Made by a program: the position numbers and the translations under genes
In this document: positions 24,562 to 34,297 of the stretch, piece after piece
Numbering within the stretch: the first letter of the stretch is position 1
How the letters are laid out: each line of letters starts with the position of its first letter
NCBI GenBank assembly: GCA_947500575.1
Contig: CANMSI010000005.1
Span: 62,001 to 126,000, forward strand
Source of the DNA: an uncultured Flavobacteriaceae bacterium
GTDB lineage: Bacteria > Bacteroidota > Bacteroidia > Flavobacteriales > Flavobacteriaceae
Length of the DNA: 64,000 bases
Direction: 5' to 3'
Notes under the pieces: model-generated
The model's input: only the letters and a program-made list of their open reading frames with translations
What the model was told of the DNA's origin: nothing
The model's database searches: none

Positions 24562-25956
24562 TCAAGAAAGCGAAGCTGTATTCATCAATGTTCTTTTTAC
24601 CTCTCTTCGCAGGTACAAACCCGTAACGATGGTTGCAAGCACATCTGAAATTGGAAAAGAGATCCAAACGCCTAATTCCCCAAAATAACTAGGCAAAATA
24701 AGAATAAGTGGGATAAAAAATAAACCTTGGCGCAAGAGTGTTAGCCAAAGTGCTGGTATGGCCTTTCCAATTGCTTGAAAATACGCTCCTCCAATCAACT
24801 GCAAAGCAATTATGGGAGTAGCGGCAAAAACCCAACGCATGGCACTAGGGGTATGTTCTAAAACAAAAGTGTTCAATGCCAACTCTTTGACCGTTAAATC
24901 TGTATTGTTACTTAAAAATAAAGCGGTGATTTCCGCTGGGAAAATCATAAGTCCTAAAAAGACAATAGTACCAAAAAAGGCCGCATATTTAATGGCGGTA
25001 TTGATCGCTAAACGTACCCGATTGTACTTTTTTGCCCCATAATTAAACCCCGCAATTGGAAGAAAACCTTGTGTAATTCCAAAAACAGGAAAGAGTGCAA
25101 ACATTAACATACGCCCAATAATTCCATATACAGCGATCATGGCTTCACCTCCCAGATCAAATAAAATATTATTCATTAATAGATAAATAACACTTACTAT
25201 CGCCTGTCTTGCTAGGGTAACAAAACCTAAAGATCCTATTTCCTTTAAAATATTGGTCTCAAATTTAAAGTGAGGTAAGCGTACTTTTAATTCGGAATTT
25301 TTAGAAATAAAAAACCAAAAAACATAACCGCAACTACATAGATAAGCAATAGTTGTAGCCCACGCAGCGCCATACATTCCCCAATCCAATACATTTATAA
25401 AGAGGTAATCCATGAGTAGATTTGCTATGGATGGAATAATCATAGCATTCATTGCAAATTTGGGTTTTCCCTCTGCTCGAATGACCGCATTCCCCATCAT
25501 AGATAAGGCCAAAAGTGGAACTCCACAAAGCACAATGATATAATAGATTTTTGCAGGTTCAAAAATGGTTCCCTTCCCGCCAAAAGCAGGAATTAGACTA
25601 TCTACTGAAAGCAACCCAACAATCACCATAATGAGGGTTACTAAAACGGTTAAGCTAATTTGATTTCCTAAAGTTTTTAGAGCTTTCTCCCTATTCTCAG
25701 CCCCTAAAGCACGTGAAATAATACTTGCTCCGCCAATCCCAATAGCCATTCCCAGGGCTCCTATAAAAAAAGATACAGGTAAGACAACGTTAATAGCAGC
25801 AATGGCAATTGGACCAATCCAATTCCCAACAAAAATAGTATCAACCAAAACATTTAAGGACATTACCAAGATTCCGATAGAAGCTGGAACCGATTGTCTA
25901 AACAGTAATTTGCCTATAGAATCTGTTCCTAACTGTTCGGATGATACGTTTGCCAT
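24562..25956 (-). CDS. MATE family efflux transporter
   Basis: 464-residue inner-membrane exporter of the multidrug and toxin extrusion family, with about twelve transmembrane helices. The N-terminal segment MSLNVLVDTIFVGNWIG and the following GIGGASIISRALG are typical of MATE proteins and of the related NorM/DinF groups, and the internal duplication of helical segments is evident. Substrates (drugs, cations) cannot be predicted from sequence. It converges with the preceding gene at a 17-base gap. A promoter was not identified. Confidence 0.93.
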   Translation of the reverse strand: MANVSSEQLGTDSIGKLLFRQSVPASIGILVMSLNVLVDTIFVGNWIGPIAIAAINVVLPVSFFIGALGMAIGIGGASIISRALGAENREKALKTLGNQISLTVLVTLIMVIVGLLSVDSLIPAFGGKGTIFEPAKIYYIIVLCGVPLLALSMMGNAVIRAEGKPKFAMNAMIIPSIANLLMDYLFINVLDWGMYGAAWATTIAYLCSCGYVFWFFISKNSELKVRLPHFKFETNILKEIGSLGFVTLARQAIVSVIYLLMNNILFDLGGEAMIAVYGIIGRMLMFALFPVFGITQGFLPIAGFNYGAKKYNRVRLAINTAIKYAAFFGTIVFLGLMIFPAEITALFLSNNTDLTVKELALNTFVLEHTPSAMRWVFAATPIIALQLIGGAYFQAIGKAIPALWLTLLRQGLFFIPLILILPSYFGELGVWISFPISDVLATIVTGLYLRREVKRTLMNTASLS

Positions 25957-26024
25957 TTATTGGATTGTATACTTTTAAGGTTGATACTAAAAAGGGAAAC
26001 TCTAAACTACTTGTAGAATTCGGC

Positions 26025-27056
26025 TCAAAGGGGTAAAACACCTTCGGCTTCCCATTCGCCAATCCAGTTAGCCATTAATCTAACCCAACCATCGCCATCG
26101 TTTAAGCAAGGGATATGTTTGTACGCCTTTCCTCCTGCTTCTTCAAACTGCTCTTTCCCTTCCATTGCAATCTCTTCTAAAGTTTCTAAGCAATCCGAAA
26201 CAAAGGCAGGGGTAATAACCGCTAAGCGCGTTTTACCTTCCTTAGCTAAACGTTCAAACTCAAAATCTGTATAAGGTTTTAACCAAGGATCTCCGGCCAA
26301 ACGAGATTGAAAGGAAGTACTTATTTTTTCTTCTGGTAAATTCAATGCCTCTTGCACCAGAGCTGTGGTGTCATAACATTGATGTCTATAACAGGTATGA
26401 TGAGCGACTGAGTTAATACTACAACAGCTGCCATCTATTTTACAATGATATTTGGTAGGGTCCGATTTACGAATATGTCTTTCTGGGATACCATGGTAAG
26501 AAAATAAAATATGATCGTATTCAAAATTGGATAGTTCTGCGGCTATTTTTTCAGAAAGTACTTTTATATAATCCTTATGCTTGTAAAAAGCAGGTAAGGT
26601 AGTTAATTTCATTTCCGGATAATGTTGCTGCTGCTCTTCCATAGTTTTTACTACTACCGTTTCATAAGAAGACATCGCATAATGGGGATATAACGGAACT
26701 AATAAAACCTCATCTACTCCTTTGTCTTTTAGTTCTTGCAAAGCAGCTTTGATTGTTATAGAACCATAGCGCATTCCTAGCGCTACGGGAACATTGGTTT
26801 GCTCCTGTACCTTCTGCTGAAATCGCTCGGAAATCACAATAAGCGGCGACCCTTCTTCCCACCAAATTTTTTGATACGCTTTGGCAGACTTTTTAGGGCG
26901 GGTTTGTAGAATAATTCCTCTTACCAACAAATTACGTAAAAGCTTGGGAACATCAATAACCCGCTCATCCATTAAAAATTCATCCAAGTATGGTTTCACA
27001 TCTTTGGCCGTTGGACTATCAGGAGAACCCAGATTTACTAACAAAACACCTTTCAT
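26025..27056 (-). CDS. hemH: Ferrochelatase, with extra cysteine cluster
   Basis: Inserts ferrous iron into protoporphyrin IX, the last step of protoheme synthesis. 343 residues from the ATG at 27056 (MKGVLLVNLGSPDSP); a longer frame to 27152 has no family support. Catalytic His188 is in FSYHGIPERHIRKSD. Family motifs MRYGS and PLYPHYAMSSYET are present. Between residues 205 and 227 lie five cysteines (C205, C211, C212, C222, C227) in an insertion not found in the E. coli enzyme. Some bacterial ferrochelatases carry an internal [2Fe-2S] cluster, which this could be. It is 18 kb from the other heme genes. A TATTTTTG -7 box lies at 27090-27097. Confidence 0.96.
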   Translation of the reverse strand: MKGVLLVNLGSPDSPTAKDVKPYLDEFLMDERVIDVPKLLRNLLVRGIILQTRPKKSAKAYQKIWWEEGSPLIVISERFQQKVQEQTNVPVALGMRYGSITIKAALQELKDKGVDEVLLVPLYPHYAMSSYETVVVKTMEEQQQHYPEMKLTTLPAFYKHKDYIKVLSEKIAAELSNFEYDHILFSYHGIPERHIRKSDPTKYHCKIDGSCCSINSVAHHTCYRHQCYDTTALVQEALNLPEEKISTSFQSRLAGDPWLKPYTDFEFERLAKEGKTRLAVITPAFVSDCLETLEEIAMEGKEQFEEAGGKAYKHIPCLNDGDGWVRLMANWIGEWEAEGVLPL

Positions 27057-27089
27057 AAGTACTTTTATTTTAAGCTTCTTTTTCCGTTG

Positions 27090-27097
27090 CAAAAATA
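27090..27097 (-). promoter_or_regulatory. -7 promoter box TATTTTTG for hemH
   Basis: CAAAAATA on the plus strand reads TATTTTTG on the minus strand, an exact TAnnTTTG match 33 bases before the chosen ferrochelatase start. This supports the ATG at 27056 over the longer frame. Confidence 0.5.
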
Positions 27098-27287
27098 CTA
27101 CATGTACGGAAACTACGTTTAGAATACACGAATACTTTTTTGATACAAGCATAAGAAGAATTTATTCTGAAATCGTTTAAAATACTACGGTTTGCTTCAT
27201 TAGAGAGACATAATATCTTGTTAATTGTTTCATTAGTTTTTGTAAAGCTTTTTTTTTGAAGCATTTTTATACTAAAATCCCTTGCAT

Positions 27288-30200
27288 ATGCGTCAAACCA
27301 TTACGCTCTTCTTATTCCTTAGCAGTGCTTTCATTTTTGCTCAAGAAAAAAATAGCCTGCTTTGGGAAATCTCTGGAAATGGCCTAAAAGAAAGTTCGTA
27401 CCTCTACGGAACCATGCATGTGAGCAAAAAAATTGCCTTTCGTTTAGACGATGTTTTTTACGAAGCGTTGGATAAAAGTGACGTAGTTGCCCTAGAATCT
27501 GATCCCAGCACATGGTTAGGAAACGATCAAGAAATGGGAATGTCTAATTTTCGTTATGGGAATTCTAGAAATGCCAAAGGTTTCTATACCCGAACTTTTG
27601 CAGTTAGAAACCCAAGAAAAGAAGATATTGGAGCGTATTTAGCGTTTGAAGACCGTCTCATTAACAATATTCTATATCGTACCAATGAATTCTCTCAGAA
27701 CTTTGAAGAGGATACTTATTTAGACATGTTTATTTACCAAGCAGGTAAAAAGTTTCAAAAACCCATTGTAGCACTGGAGGACTTAGAAGAATCTTCGGCC
27801 TTAGTAGGAAGAGCCAGTTTAAATGCAATGAAAAAAAAGCCAGACGAATGGCTTCAGAAAAAAATGCAACAGCAAGATCCAATGGTAATTTTGCAAGACG
27901 CCTACAGAGAACGAAATATTGCACTCTTAGATTCCATTGATCAGGCTATGTATACCAAGCATTACCTAAAAAACATGCTGTACATTCGAAACGAAAACAT
28001 GGCACATAAGTTAGATTCCGTAATGCAAAATGCCAAAGTTTTTACCGGCATTGGAGCGGCACACTTGCCAGGGGAGAATGGGGTCATTGCTTTGTTAAGA
28101 GACAGGGGATACACCGTAAAAGCCTTAGTTTCAAAGGCTACTTCTAAAGGAAGACAATTAAAAGAAAAATTTGAATCTAAAATTAGAGAAAACACCTATG
28201 CCACCGAAAGCCCAGATGATGGTTTTTTTAGTATTACTCTTCCCAACAAACTATACCCAGTTTCTGAATATATTAATACTACTTATATCTCGCCAGATCT
28301 AGCGAATGGTAGTTATATGATGGTGAACAGAATACCTACCTATGCCTTTTTAAAGCAAGATTACACCTACTCTATAGATGATATAGACCAGCTTTTATTC
28401 GAAAATATCCCAGGTACAATTTTGGAAAAAACCAGAATTGAAAGAAATGGATTTAAGGGAATTGACATTAAGAACAAGCTTAAAAACGGCGATCATCAAA
28501 GGTATCATATTTACCTTACTCCTTTGGAAATTTTAATTTTCAAAATGGGAGGGGAAGGTACATTTGTAGCGCAGCGTTCTGATACTATTTTTAATAGTAT
28601 TGCCTTTAAGCTTCCTAAACAAAAAAAGGTGTTGATCACCTCTGGATTTAAGGACTTTGAAGTAGAAATGCCTTCATTTTATACCTTTTTAAATCGATTT
28701 AGAAATGGCAATAGAGCTATTGAAGGCTATGATTCTATTAGCAAGTCTTATTACTTTTTAAGAAAAGCAACCCTAAATGATCTTACTTTTATTGAAGAAG
28801 ATACTTTTGAACTAAAACAAATTCAAAAAAGATTCTACCAAGACCTAGAGTTAAATCCAGTATATGAAACTGTAAAAAATAGAACGCTTATCTCCAATGC
28901 GCTAATAGATTCTGCTACACAACAAAAACTGCATTTAAAAACTACATTTCGGGCCGGAGAATATTATTTAATGGGGGTCAAAACAGCTCATGAAGAAGAG
29001 GCTAGTGCTTTCTTCCATTCTTTTCAACTCAAAGCTCCTTCCTATGAAGAGGTATTTAAAACGGTAAAAGATACCGCGCTCTATTTTACGACATCCACAA
29101 CAATAAAACCTCCAAAATTTGTAGAAAATAGCAATCAAAATTATAGCAATAGGAAAAAGCCAAAACCCTATGCTGCTTACAATAAGAAGACCATTTATAG
29201 AAACAAAAATAATGATCAAGTTACGGTCATTTTAAACAAGTCTCATGATTATTTAATGTTTCCAAATATAGATTCGGTTTGGGCACTTCGCAAAAAAATA
29301 TATGCTCGTAAACGATTCAATATTACCAGAGAAGCAGCGCGTGTAACTCCCAAAGGCCACTATGAATTGCAGTTAACGTTAACTGATACGGCAAGCACTA
29401 GAGGGGTATTAATTAAAAATATCCTCAAGGGAGGAATGCTCTATGAGGTAAAAGCATTGGTAGATACCGTTCAAAAACCAAATCGTTTTGTTACTGAATT
29501 TTTCGAACATTTTAAGCCTATGGATACTGTTTTGGGTAAAGGTGTATTGATTGACAAAACAGCTGATTTCTTTGCTGCTTTACGGGCCAATGATAGTATT
29601 GTATTAAGCGGGCACCGTTTTTTAAAATTTGAGAAAAAGCATATAGATTCCTTAAAATATTACATTTCGGAGTTTGATTTTAAAGATGATAAAAAACATA
29701 TTCAGGCCTATCTTATTCAACGCTTAGGGCGTTTAAATGATCCTGATGTTACGGCATTTTTCAATCGTTTTTATGCCAAATCATACAACAACTCTAATGC
29801 GCAAACAAAGATTTTACAGGCAGTGACCAAAAATTCTGATGAAGCCTCGGCAAAACTTCTCTTAGCCCTCATGGCTAGAGATCTACCACTTACCTCCAGC
29901 ACATTCGAAATGAACACCGTGTTTCGTCCCTTCTTGGATAGTTTGCCACTTGCCAAAAAATTATATCCAGAAATATTAGACTATAGTGCTATTGAAGAGT
30001 ATAAATCTCCTATTTTTTCTATGCTAGCAGGTCTAAAATCCAAAGGGCTTATAAAACCTAATAGTTATAAAAAATATCGAAAACAAATTTTAAACGATGC
30101 AAAAATTCAATTAAAAAGACAGCTGGGAAAAACAAATACAAGTAGAATAAAACGACGGTCATTTAATTCGATTCAAGGACAAAAAGAAAAGGTTTTAGAA

Positions 30201-30812
30201 GATTATGTAATACTGTTATACCCCTTTATCAAAGAAAAAGGAGTTCGGCAATTTTTTAACCGTTTAAGGTTGATGAAAGATCCACAGATTAGAACTACCT
30301 ATGTGGCACTTCTTGCTAAGGATGATATGCTCTTACCCAATGGCCTAATTGATTCCTTGGCGGCAGATATGAATAGCCGGAACCTCCTTTTCTCAAAGCT
30401 AAAAGAGATAGACAAATTAGATTTATTTCCTTCCAAATATAAATCTAGAAAAGCATTAGCAGAGGCAAATGTTTTTAAATTCAAAAGCTTTGATAAAGAA
30501 AATGACTCCATTGTTTTTGTCACAGAAAAAGAACTTAATTATAGAGGTAAAAACTATGTAGGGTACTACTTCAAAACTCGAAATAAACAGGAGTACGATA
30601 AAAACTTTAAAATGCATCTAGTAGTGTATAAAAAGGACAAAGAGCTAATTGCAAAACCTTTTTATGTAAATAATGGTATGCGCATCGAAGACACCAATAC
30701 AGATAAAGAAGTAATTGATTTTGTTACCGAAGGCTTTATACTAAAAGACCGACGACGCGCTATTATATACAAACCTAATTTGTATAATGGTTACGAATAT
30801 TATAACTACTGA
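27288..30812 (+). CDS. TraB/GumN family protein with large C-terminal extension
   Basis: 1174 residues from the ATG at 27288 (a TTG two codons upstream is possible). The signal peptide covers residues 1-18 (MRQTITLFLFLSSAFIFAQ). About residues 25-290 form a TraB/GumN domain: SSYLYGTMHVSKK and FTGIGAAHLPGENG, the GxxH-type motifs of a suspected metal-dependent protease or Tiki-like fold. The remaining 870 residues have no domain I recognise; they contain FTSGFKDFEVEMPSF-like beta segments and, from about 780 on, helical repeats. The signal peptide places it outside the cytoplasm. Its end overlaps the convergent membrane-protein gene by seven bases. Confidence 0.85.
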   Translation: MRQTITLFLFLSSAFIFAQEKNSLLWEISGNGLKESSYLYGTMHVSKKIAFRLDDVFYEALDKSDVVALESDPSTWLGNDQEMGMSNFRYGNSRNAKGFYTRTFAVRNPRKEDIGAYLAFEDRLINNILYRTNEFSQNFEEDTYLDMFIYQAGKKFQKPIVALEDLEESSALVGRASLNAMKKKPDEWLQKKMQQQDPMVILQDAYRERNIALLDSIDQAMYTKHYLKNMLYIRNENMAHKLDSVMQNAKVFTGIGAAHLPGENGVIALLRDRGYTVKALVSKATSKGRQLKEKFESKIRENTYATESPDDGFFSITLPNKLYPVSEYINTTYISPDLANGSYMMVNRIPTYAFLKQDYTYSIDDIDQLLFENIPGTILEKTRIERNGFKGIDIKNKLKNGDHQRYHIYLTPLEILIFKMGGEGTFVAQRSDTIFNSIAFKLPKQKKVLITSGFKDFEVEMPSFYTFLNRFRNGNRAIEGYDSISKSYYFLRKATLNDLTFIEEDTFELKQIQKRFYQDLELNPVYETVKNRTLISNALIDSATQQKLHLKTTFRAGEYYLMGVKTAHEEEASAFFHSFQLKAPSYEEVFKTVKDTALYFTTSTTIKPPKFVENSNQNYSNRKKPKPYAAYNKKTIYRNKNNDQVTVILNKSHDYLMFPNIDSVWALRKKIYARKRFNITREAARVTPKGHYELQLTLTDTASTRGVLIKNILKGGMLYEVKALVDTVQKPNRFVTEFFEHFKPMDTVLGKGVLIDKTADFFAALRANDSIVLSGHRFLKFEKKHIDSLKYYISEFDFKDDKKHIQAYLIQRLGRLNDPDVTAFFNRFYAKSYNNSNAQTKILQAVTKNSDEASAKLLLALMARDLPLTSSTFEMNTVFRPFLDSLPLAKKLYPEILDYSAIEEYKSPIFSMLAGLKSKGLIKPNSYKKYRKQILNDAKIQLKRQLGKTNTSRIKRRSFNSIQGQKEKVLEDYVILLYPFIKEKGVRQFFNRLRLMKDPQIRTTYVALLAKDDMLLPNGLIDSLAADMNSRNLLFSKLKEIDKLDLFPSKYKSRKALAEANVFKFKSFDKENDSIVFVTEKELNYRGKNYVGYYFKTRNKQEYDKNFKMHLVVYKKDKELIAKPFYVNNGMRIEDTNTDKEVIDFVTEGFILKDRRRAIIYKPNLYNGYEYYNY

Positions 30813-32485
30813 TCTAATGCTGTAGTATCTATTACAACCTTTATGGGTTGGTCTAAATCTTTATCTGTTTGAAGACTATCTGGCACTACCTCTTTAGAAA
30901 GAGTTTCTATCTGCATTTTCTCGGGGTATAAATCTCCCTCTTTTAAGTTTTCTGAAGCCTTCCAAGTTTCTCCTAACTGTTCAATAATGGCTGCTTCCCA
31001 TTGCGAAGGGTGTTTAGCATCTACCCAAATTACATCTCTATACTCTGTATCTATTAAGGCTAAATCTGGAGTTGCTGCGCCATCAAATTTTTTGCTATCA
31101 TCTCTTTTTGCTGCAATGGTACTTAAAACAAATAACCTCTTTCTTCCGGCAATTTCTTTTATGAAAGGTCTAAATTCTACAGGTTTATTTACAGACCAGT
31201 CGTACTCTTTTCTAGATTCTACCACTTTCAGCGGCATTGCAGAAACGCCTGCCAGCCCTTCCTTTCTAGCAGCATGGTTGTAGTAATACATGGCATCCGT
31301 ACCATCTGCAGGAATTAATACGCTAAAAGCTAAGCTGGTACGCTCTTCCCCAATAGGTTCTAGACCAAACCAATGATATAAGCCATTTTCTGCCTTAGAA
31401 CGCATTCCCTCAAAATTGAAATCAGTAACAAAGGGTTGTTGATTTTGATCGTCCTTAATATCTGGTATTTTTACGGCGGTTTCCATGTTCCACGGTAATG
31501 GATCTGTGAACCCAGCTAAAAATTGCAAACTTTGAGCCTGCAGGCGAGATACTTCTTCTGCCAAGGTATTCTGCCCTCTTAAGAAAGGATAGTTCTTAGT
31601 ATCTTCTGCGGCAATATAGGTGCCCTTTCCAATAGTAATGCGCTCTACATAATCATTAAAATCATGTTCTCCAGATTCTATTACCATAACTCCTCCAAAG
31701 GTAGGATAAGGGAAAAAGAAGCCTTTCCACTTAATGAGACTTACTACTTGCACCCAACGACCCTCATCATTTTTCATATAATATACCTGGCTTGGCTCTA
31801 ATGTAAATAACTGAAAGAGATTAAACCGCTGTACAACTGCATTATAGGTATTTCTGCTAAAAGCAAGTGATTCTCCTATAGAGAACGTTAGTGGTACTCT
31901 ATTCTTATCCGAAAAACGCGGAAAAGGAGAAGTGCTTTCTACCGTAAAAAGCTCTTCAGTATTGTCATTCATGCGCTGCCACATATATTCTTTGGCGGGT
32001 TGCACAGCCATGGTCCATTTATTAGAACTATCTACCCTCACAATTTGCGGAGGAGACACCTCTTGTGTTTCTCCTATAGATTCATAGGCCATAGTAACAA
32101 TGTTATTGTAAGGCTGTATGCGTTCATTTTGAGTTAAAGGAAGTTCCTTTATTTCTGTTAGATTTAGGTTGTTAAAGACATTATAGGTCTGCATGTATTG
32201 ATACAGTTCCATTTTGATACCAAAAAACCATAATGTTCCAAAAAAAGCTCCAATTCCCAACAAAATCAAAACCCGCTTTCCCGCACCCACTGCACTTCTA
32301 AATTTGGATAGCGTAAACCAAAGGAAAAGTGCACTGACAAGAATGATAAAAATAAATTTCCGTAAAAAGAGCAATGCAGGTTGGTAATCATCTCGCATAA
32401 AAAACAATACCAGTACCGCAATAATCCCTAGTAGAATAAGGACCCTCTTTTGTTTTTTCCCTTTTTGCCAATATCTCTTTATCAT
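30806..32485 (-). CDS. Uncharacterised membrane protein, last gene of the AAA operon
   Basis: 559 residues, not assigned to a family. Three transmembrane helices at the N-terminus (about 14-30, 39-57 and 69-88) are followed by a soluble domain of about 470 residues, probably outside the cytoplasm given the helix count and the basic first loop. That domain is mostly beta/alpha with motifs such as LEPSQVYYMKNDEGRWVQV and WKGFFFPYPTFGGVMVIE. The tail is acidic. It is the sixth and last gene of the minus-strand operon that includes an AAA ATPase and a coiled-coil protein, which suggests it is the envelope part of that system. Confidence 0.8.
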   Translation of the reverse strand: MIKRYWQKGKKQKRVLILLGIIAVLVLFFMRDDYQPALLFLRKFIFIILVSALFLWFTLSKFRSAVGAGKRVLILLGIGAFFGTLWFFGIKMELYQYMQTYNVFNNLNLTEIKELPLTQNERIQPYNNIVTMAYESIGETQEVSPPQIVRVDSSNKWTMAVQPAKEYMWQRMNDNTEELFTVESTSPFPRFSDKNRVPLTFSIGESLAFSRNTYNAVVQRFNLFQLFTLEPSQVYYMKNDEGRWVQVVSLIKWKGFFFPYPTFGGVMVIESGEHDFNDYVERITIGKGTYIAAEDTKNYPFLRGQNTLAEEVSRLQAQSLQFLAGFTDPLPWNMETAVKIPDIKDDQNQQPFVTDFNFEGMRSKAENGLYHWFGLEPIGEERTSLAFSVLIPADGTDAMYYYNHAARKEGLAGVSAMPLKVVESRKEYDWSVNKPVEFRPFIKEIAGRKRLFVLSTIAAKRDDSKKFDGAATPDLALIDTEYRDVIWVDAKHPSQWEAAIIEQLGETWKASENLKEGDLYPEKMQIETLSKEVVPDSLQTDKDLDQPIKVVIDTTALDQ

Positions 32486-32535
32486 TTTTTTGATTTAAAA
32501 CGGTTTGTAAATGAATCATCTAGATGCCTAAGCAA

Positions 32536-33048
32536 TTAGTTAATCATCCCTTTATCTTTTAATCGATCTCTGGCCGATTTCTTAGGAGCTTCTTCTGGCT
32601 CGGCTGCCTTTTCTTCTTCTTTGATTTCATCTTCCGAATCATCTCCATCCGTTAAATCTTCAACAAAATCTTTTCCTTTTTGAAAAGCTTTCTCTAAATT
32701 TTCTTTCTTGGTACTATCTCTAGCAAATAGAAAGAAAGAAGCAATATAAGTGCCTATTAAAGTGCCTACGATGGCTGATGCAAAGTACTGTATATAAAAT
32801 GCATTAATAGGAGTAAGTAGATGCACCAATACTCCAGAAATCAAAAACAACAAAGCCACCCATACCAGTCTTATTAGAAAAGGCTGTTTGTGCACAAAAG
32901 CCTTTTTGTTTTCTGGCTTCATTCGCAGTTCTTTGGAATGCGTTATTTTATTAACTATTCTATATATTTTATTACTCTTAGATTCTCGCCAGTACCAAAC
33001 GATTCCAAAAAGAATTGCGAGTATAAATACAGTGATTTCTAGTGTCAT
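32536..33048 (-). CDS. Small membrane protein of the AAA operon
   Basis: 170 residues. One N-terminal transmembrane helix (about 3-20), a basic loop, two more helices (about 57-77 and 87-108), then a long charged tail rich in Glu, Asp and Lys, ending ARDRLKDKGMIN. Not recognised by family. Its ATG overlaps the stop of the 416-residue protein (ATGA), so the two are translationally coupled. The acidic tail is probably cytoplasmic and could dock the soluble members of the operon at the membrane (inference). Confidence 0.75.
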   Translation of the reverse strand: MTLEITVFILAILFGIVWYWRESKSNKIYRIVNKITHSKELRMKPENKKAFVHKQPFLIRLVWVALLFLISGVLVHLLTPINAFYIQYFASAIVGTLIGTYIASFFLFARDSTKKENLEKAFQKGKDFVEDLTDGDDSEDEIKEEEKAAEPEEAPKKSARDRLKDKGMIN

Positions 33049-34295
33049 GCTTTCTCGTTTTTATTATTTTCCAAGATACATTCAATTACCCAATCCTGAT
33101 AACTTGGTTCCCAGGAGGCATACGCTTTATAGAACTGATCTTTATCGTACCAATATAGGTGCAACGGATCTTTTGGGGCAATTTTAGTGAGCAATTTCCA
33201 AATCAATTCTTCGTGTTCTTCCTCTATGGAAGAATGGGGCTGATGTAAGGTTTTTAAATACACCTCATCTATATAATCCCCCATTTTAATATCTCTATTT
33301 ACAATCTTTTTCTGATAGTATATTTCTACCCCATTTATTTTTTTCTGAACTTCGATATCCATGGTATTCAAGTATTTCTTAAAAAGCAAATGGCTATCCA
33401 ATACTTCCTTTACTGAATGACTGGGATTCTCCAAATATTCTGAAAAAAATTGTTTCTTAACACGCTCATAACGCGGCGTTCTCATGGTTTTCTTCAAATC
33501 GCTCTCCAAAATAAGGTGGCTTACCAAAGTAACCATTAATTCATCATGCGCTTTATGAAATAGTAAGACATCATGGTCTATATCTTTTATGGCCTTTTTG
33601 AATACTTCTTCATCTTCAAAAACCAAAACGTCCTTTATAAAATCTGTGAGCACAAAAACTCCTCCAAATGCCCTAGTATAAAAGGAGCTAACTTCTAAGG
33701 TTATGGGTTCTAAATATAATTTTCGGTGCCTAAGATCTCCATAGGTTTTGGCAAAGCTGAGTAATTTCTTATGAATTTCTCTATCTATAAAATTATTCCC
33801 TTTTTGGTATTCCTTAATAAGTTGTTTTTGCTCTTTTTGTTTTTCATCTAAGGCGTTCAGAATCTCAAAAGTTACCTCTATTTTATCGTATCTAAGCAAA
33901 TCAAAAGGCTCATAAAAAGCATCTATCTTCTGATCTAAATGCAAACATAATGCAGCATCTTTGGTAATATCTCGTATTTCTTTTTCATAGGCGGCAAATA
34001 CAGCCTGCATTATATCCCTATCAAAACTATGAGAAGGCATGTGCACTGGTTTTCCTCTTTGATCTGGAGAAACTACAATGGCATTGGTATTCGCTTCCCC
34101 TATATTTAGATAGTAATTATCCTTTTTTTCTAAAGCAATTTCCGGACTCCACCCCAAACCATCTATGGAAAATTGCTTCAGCTTCGTAGAGGAAACACCA
34201 AGCATTTTTAAGCAGTCATTATAGCGTTTGGCTAACGAACCAGATAAGGGCACTAACTCCCTTCCAAACAATCCTGCTGCCCTTAGTTTTTCCAT
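33045..34295 (-). CDS. Uncharacterised 416-residue protein of the AAA operon
   Basis: A soluble, mainly helical protein with no signal peptide or membrane segment and no motif I recognise. It begins MEKLRAAGLFGRELVPLSG and has charged helical stretches and one mixed region near 205-245 (ITLEVSSFYTRAFGGVFVLTDF). I recall similar flavobacterial proteins filed under a domain of unknown function, but I cannot verify which. It starts two bases after the AAA ATPase gene stop and overlaps the next gene, so it is probably a dedicated partner of the ATPase. Confidence 0.75.
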   Translation of the reverse strand: MEKLRAAGLFGRELVPLSGSLAKRYNDCLKMLGVSSTKLKQFSIDGLGWSPEIALEKKDNYYLNIGEANTNAIVVSPDQRGKPVHMPSHSFDRDIMQAVFAAYEKEIRDITKDAALCLHLDQKIDAFYEPFDLLRYDKIEVTFEILNALDEKQKEQKQLIKEYQKGNNFIDREIHKKLLSFAKTYGDLRHRKLYLEPITLEVSSFYTRAFGGVFVLTDFIKDVLVFEDEEVFKKAIKDIDHDVLLFHKAHDELMVTLVSHLILESDLKKTMRTPRYERVKKQFFSEYLENPSHSVKEVLDSHLLFKKYLNTMDIEVQKKINGVEIYYQKKIVNRDIKMGDYIDEVYLKTLHQPHSSIEEEHEELIWKLLTKIAPKDPLHLYWYDKDQFYKAYASWEPSYQDWVIECILENNKNEKA

Positions 34296-34297
34296 TC

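Noticed and set aside
27057-27152. N-terminal extension of ferrochelatase
   Set aside because: Basic, non-conserved stretch overlapping the -7 box; the family starts at MKGVLLVNLGSP.
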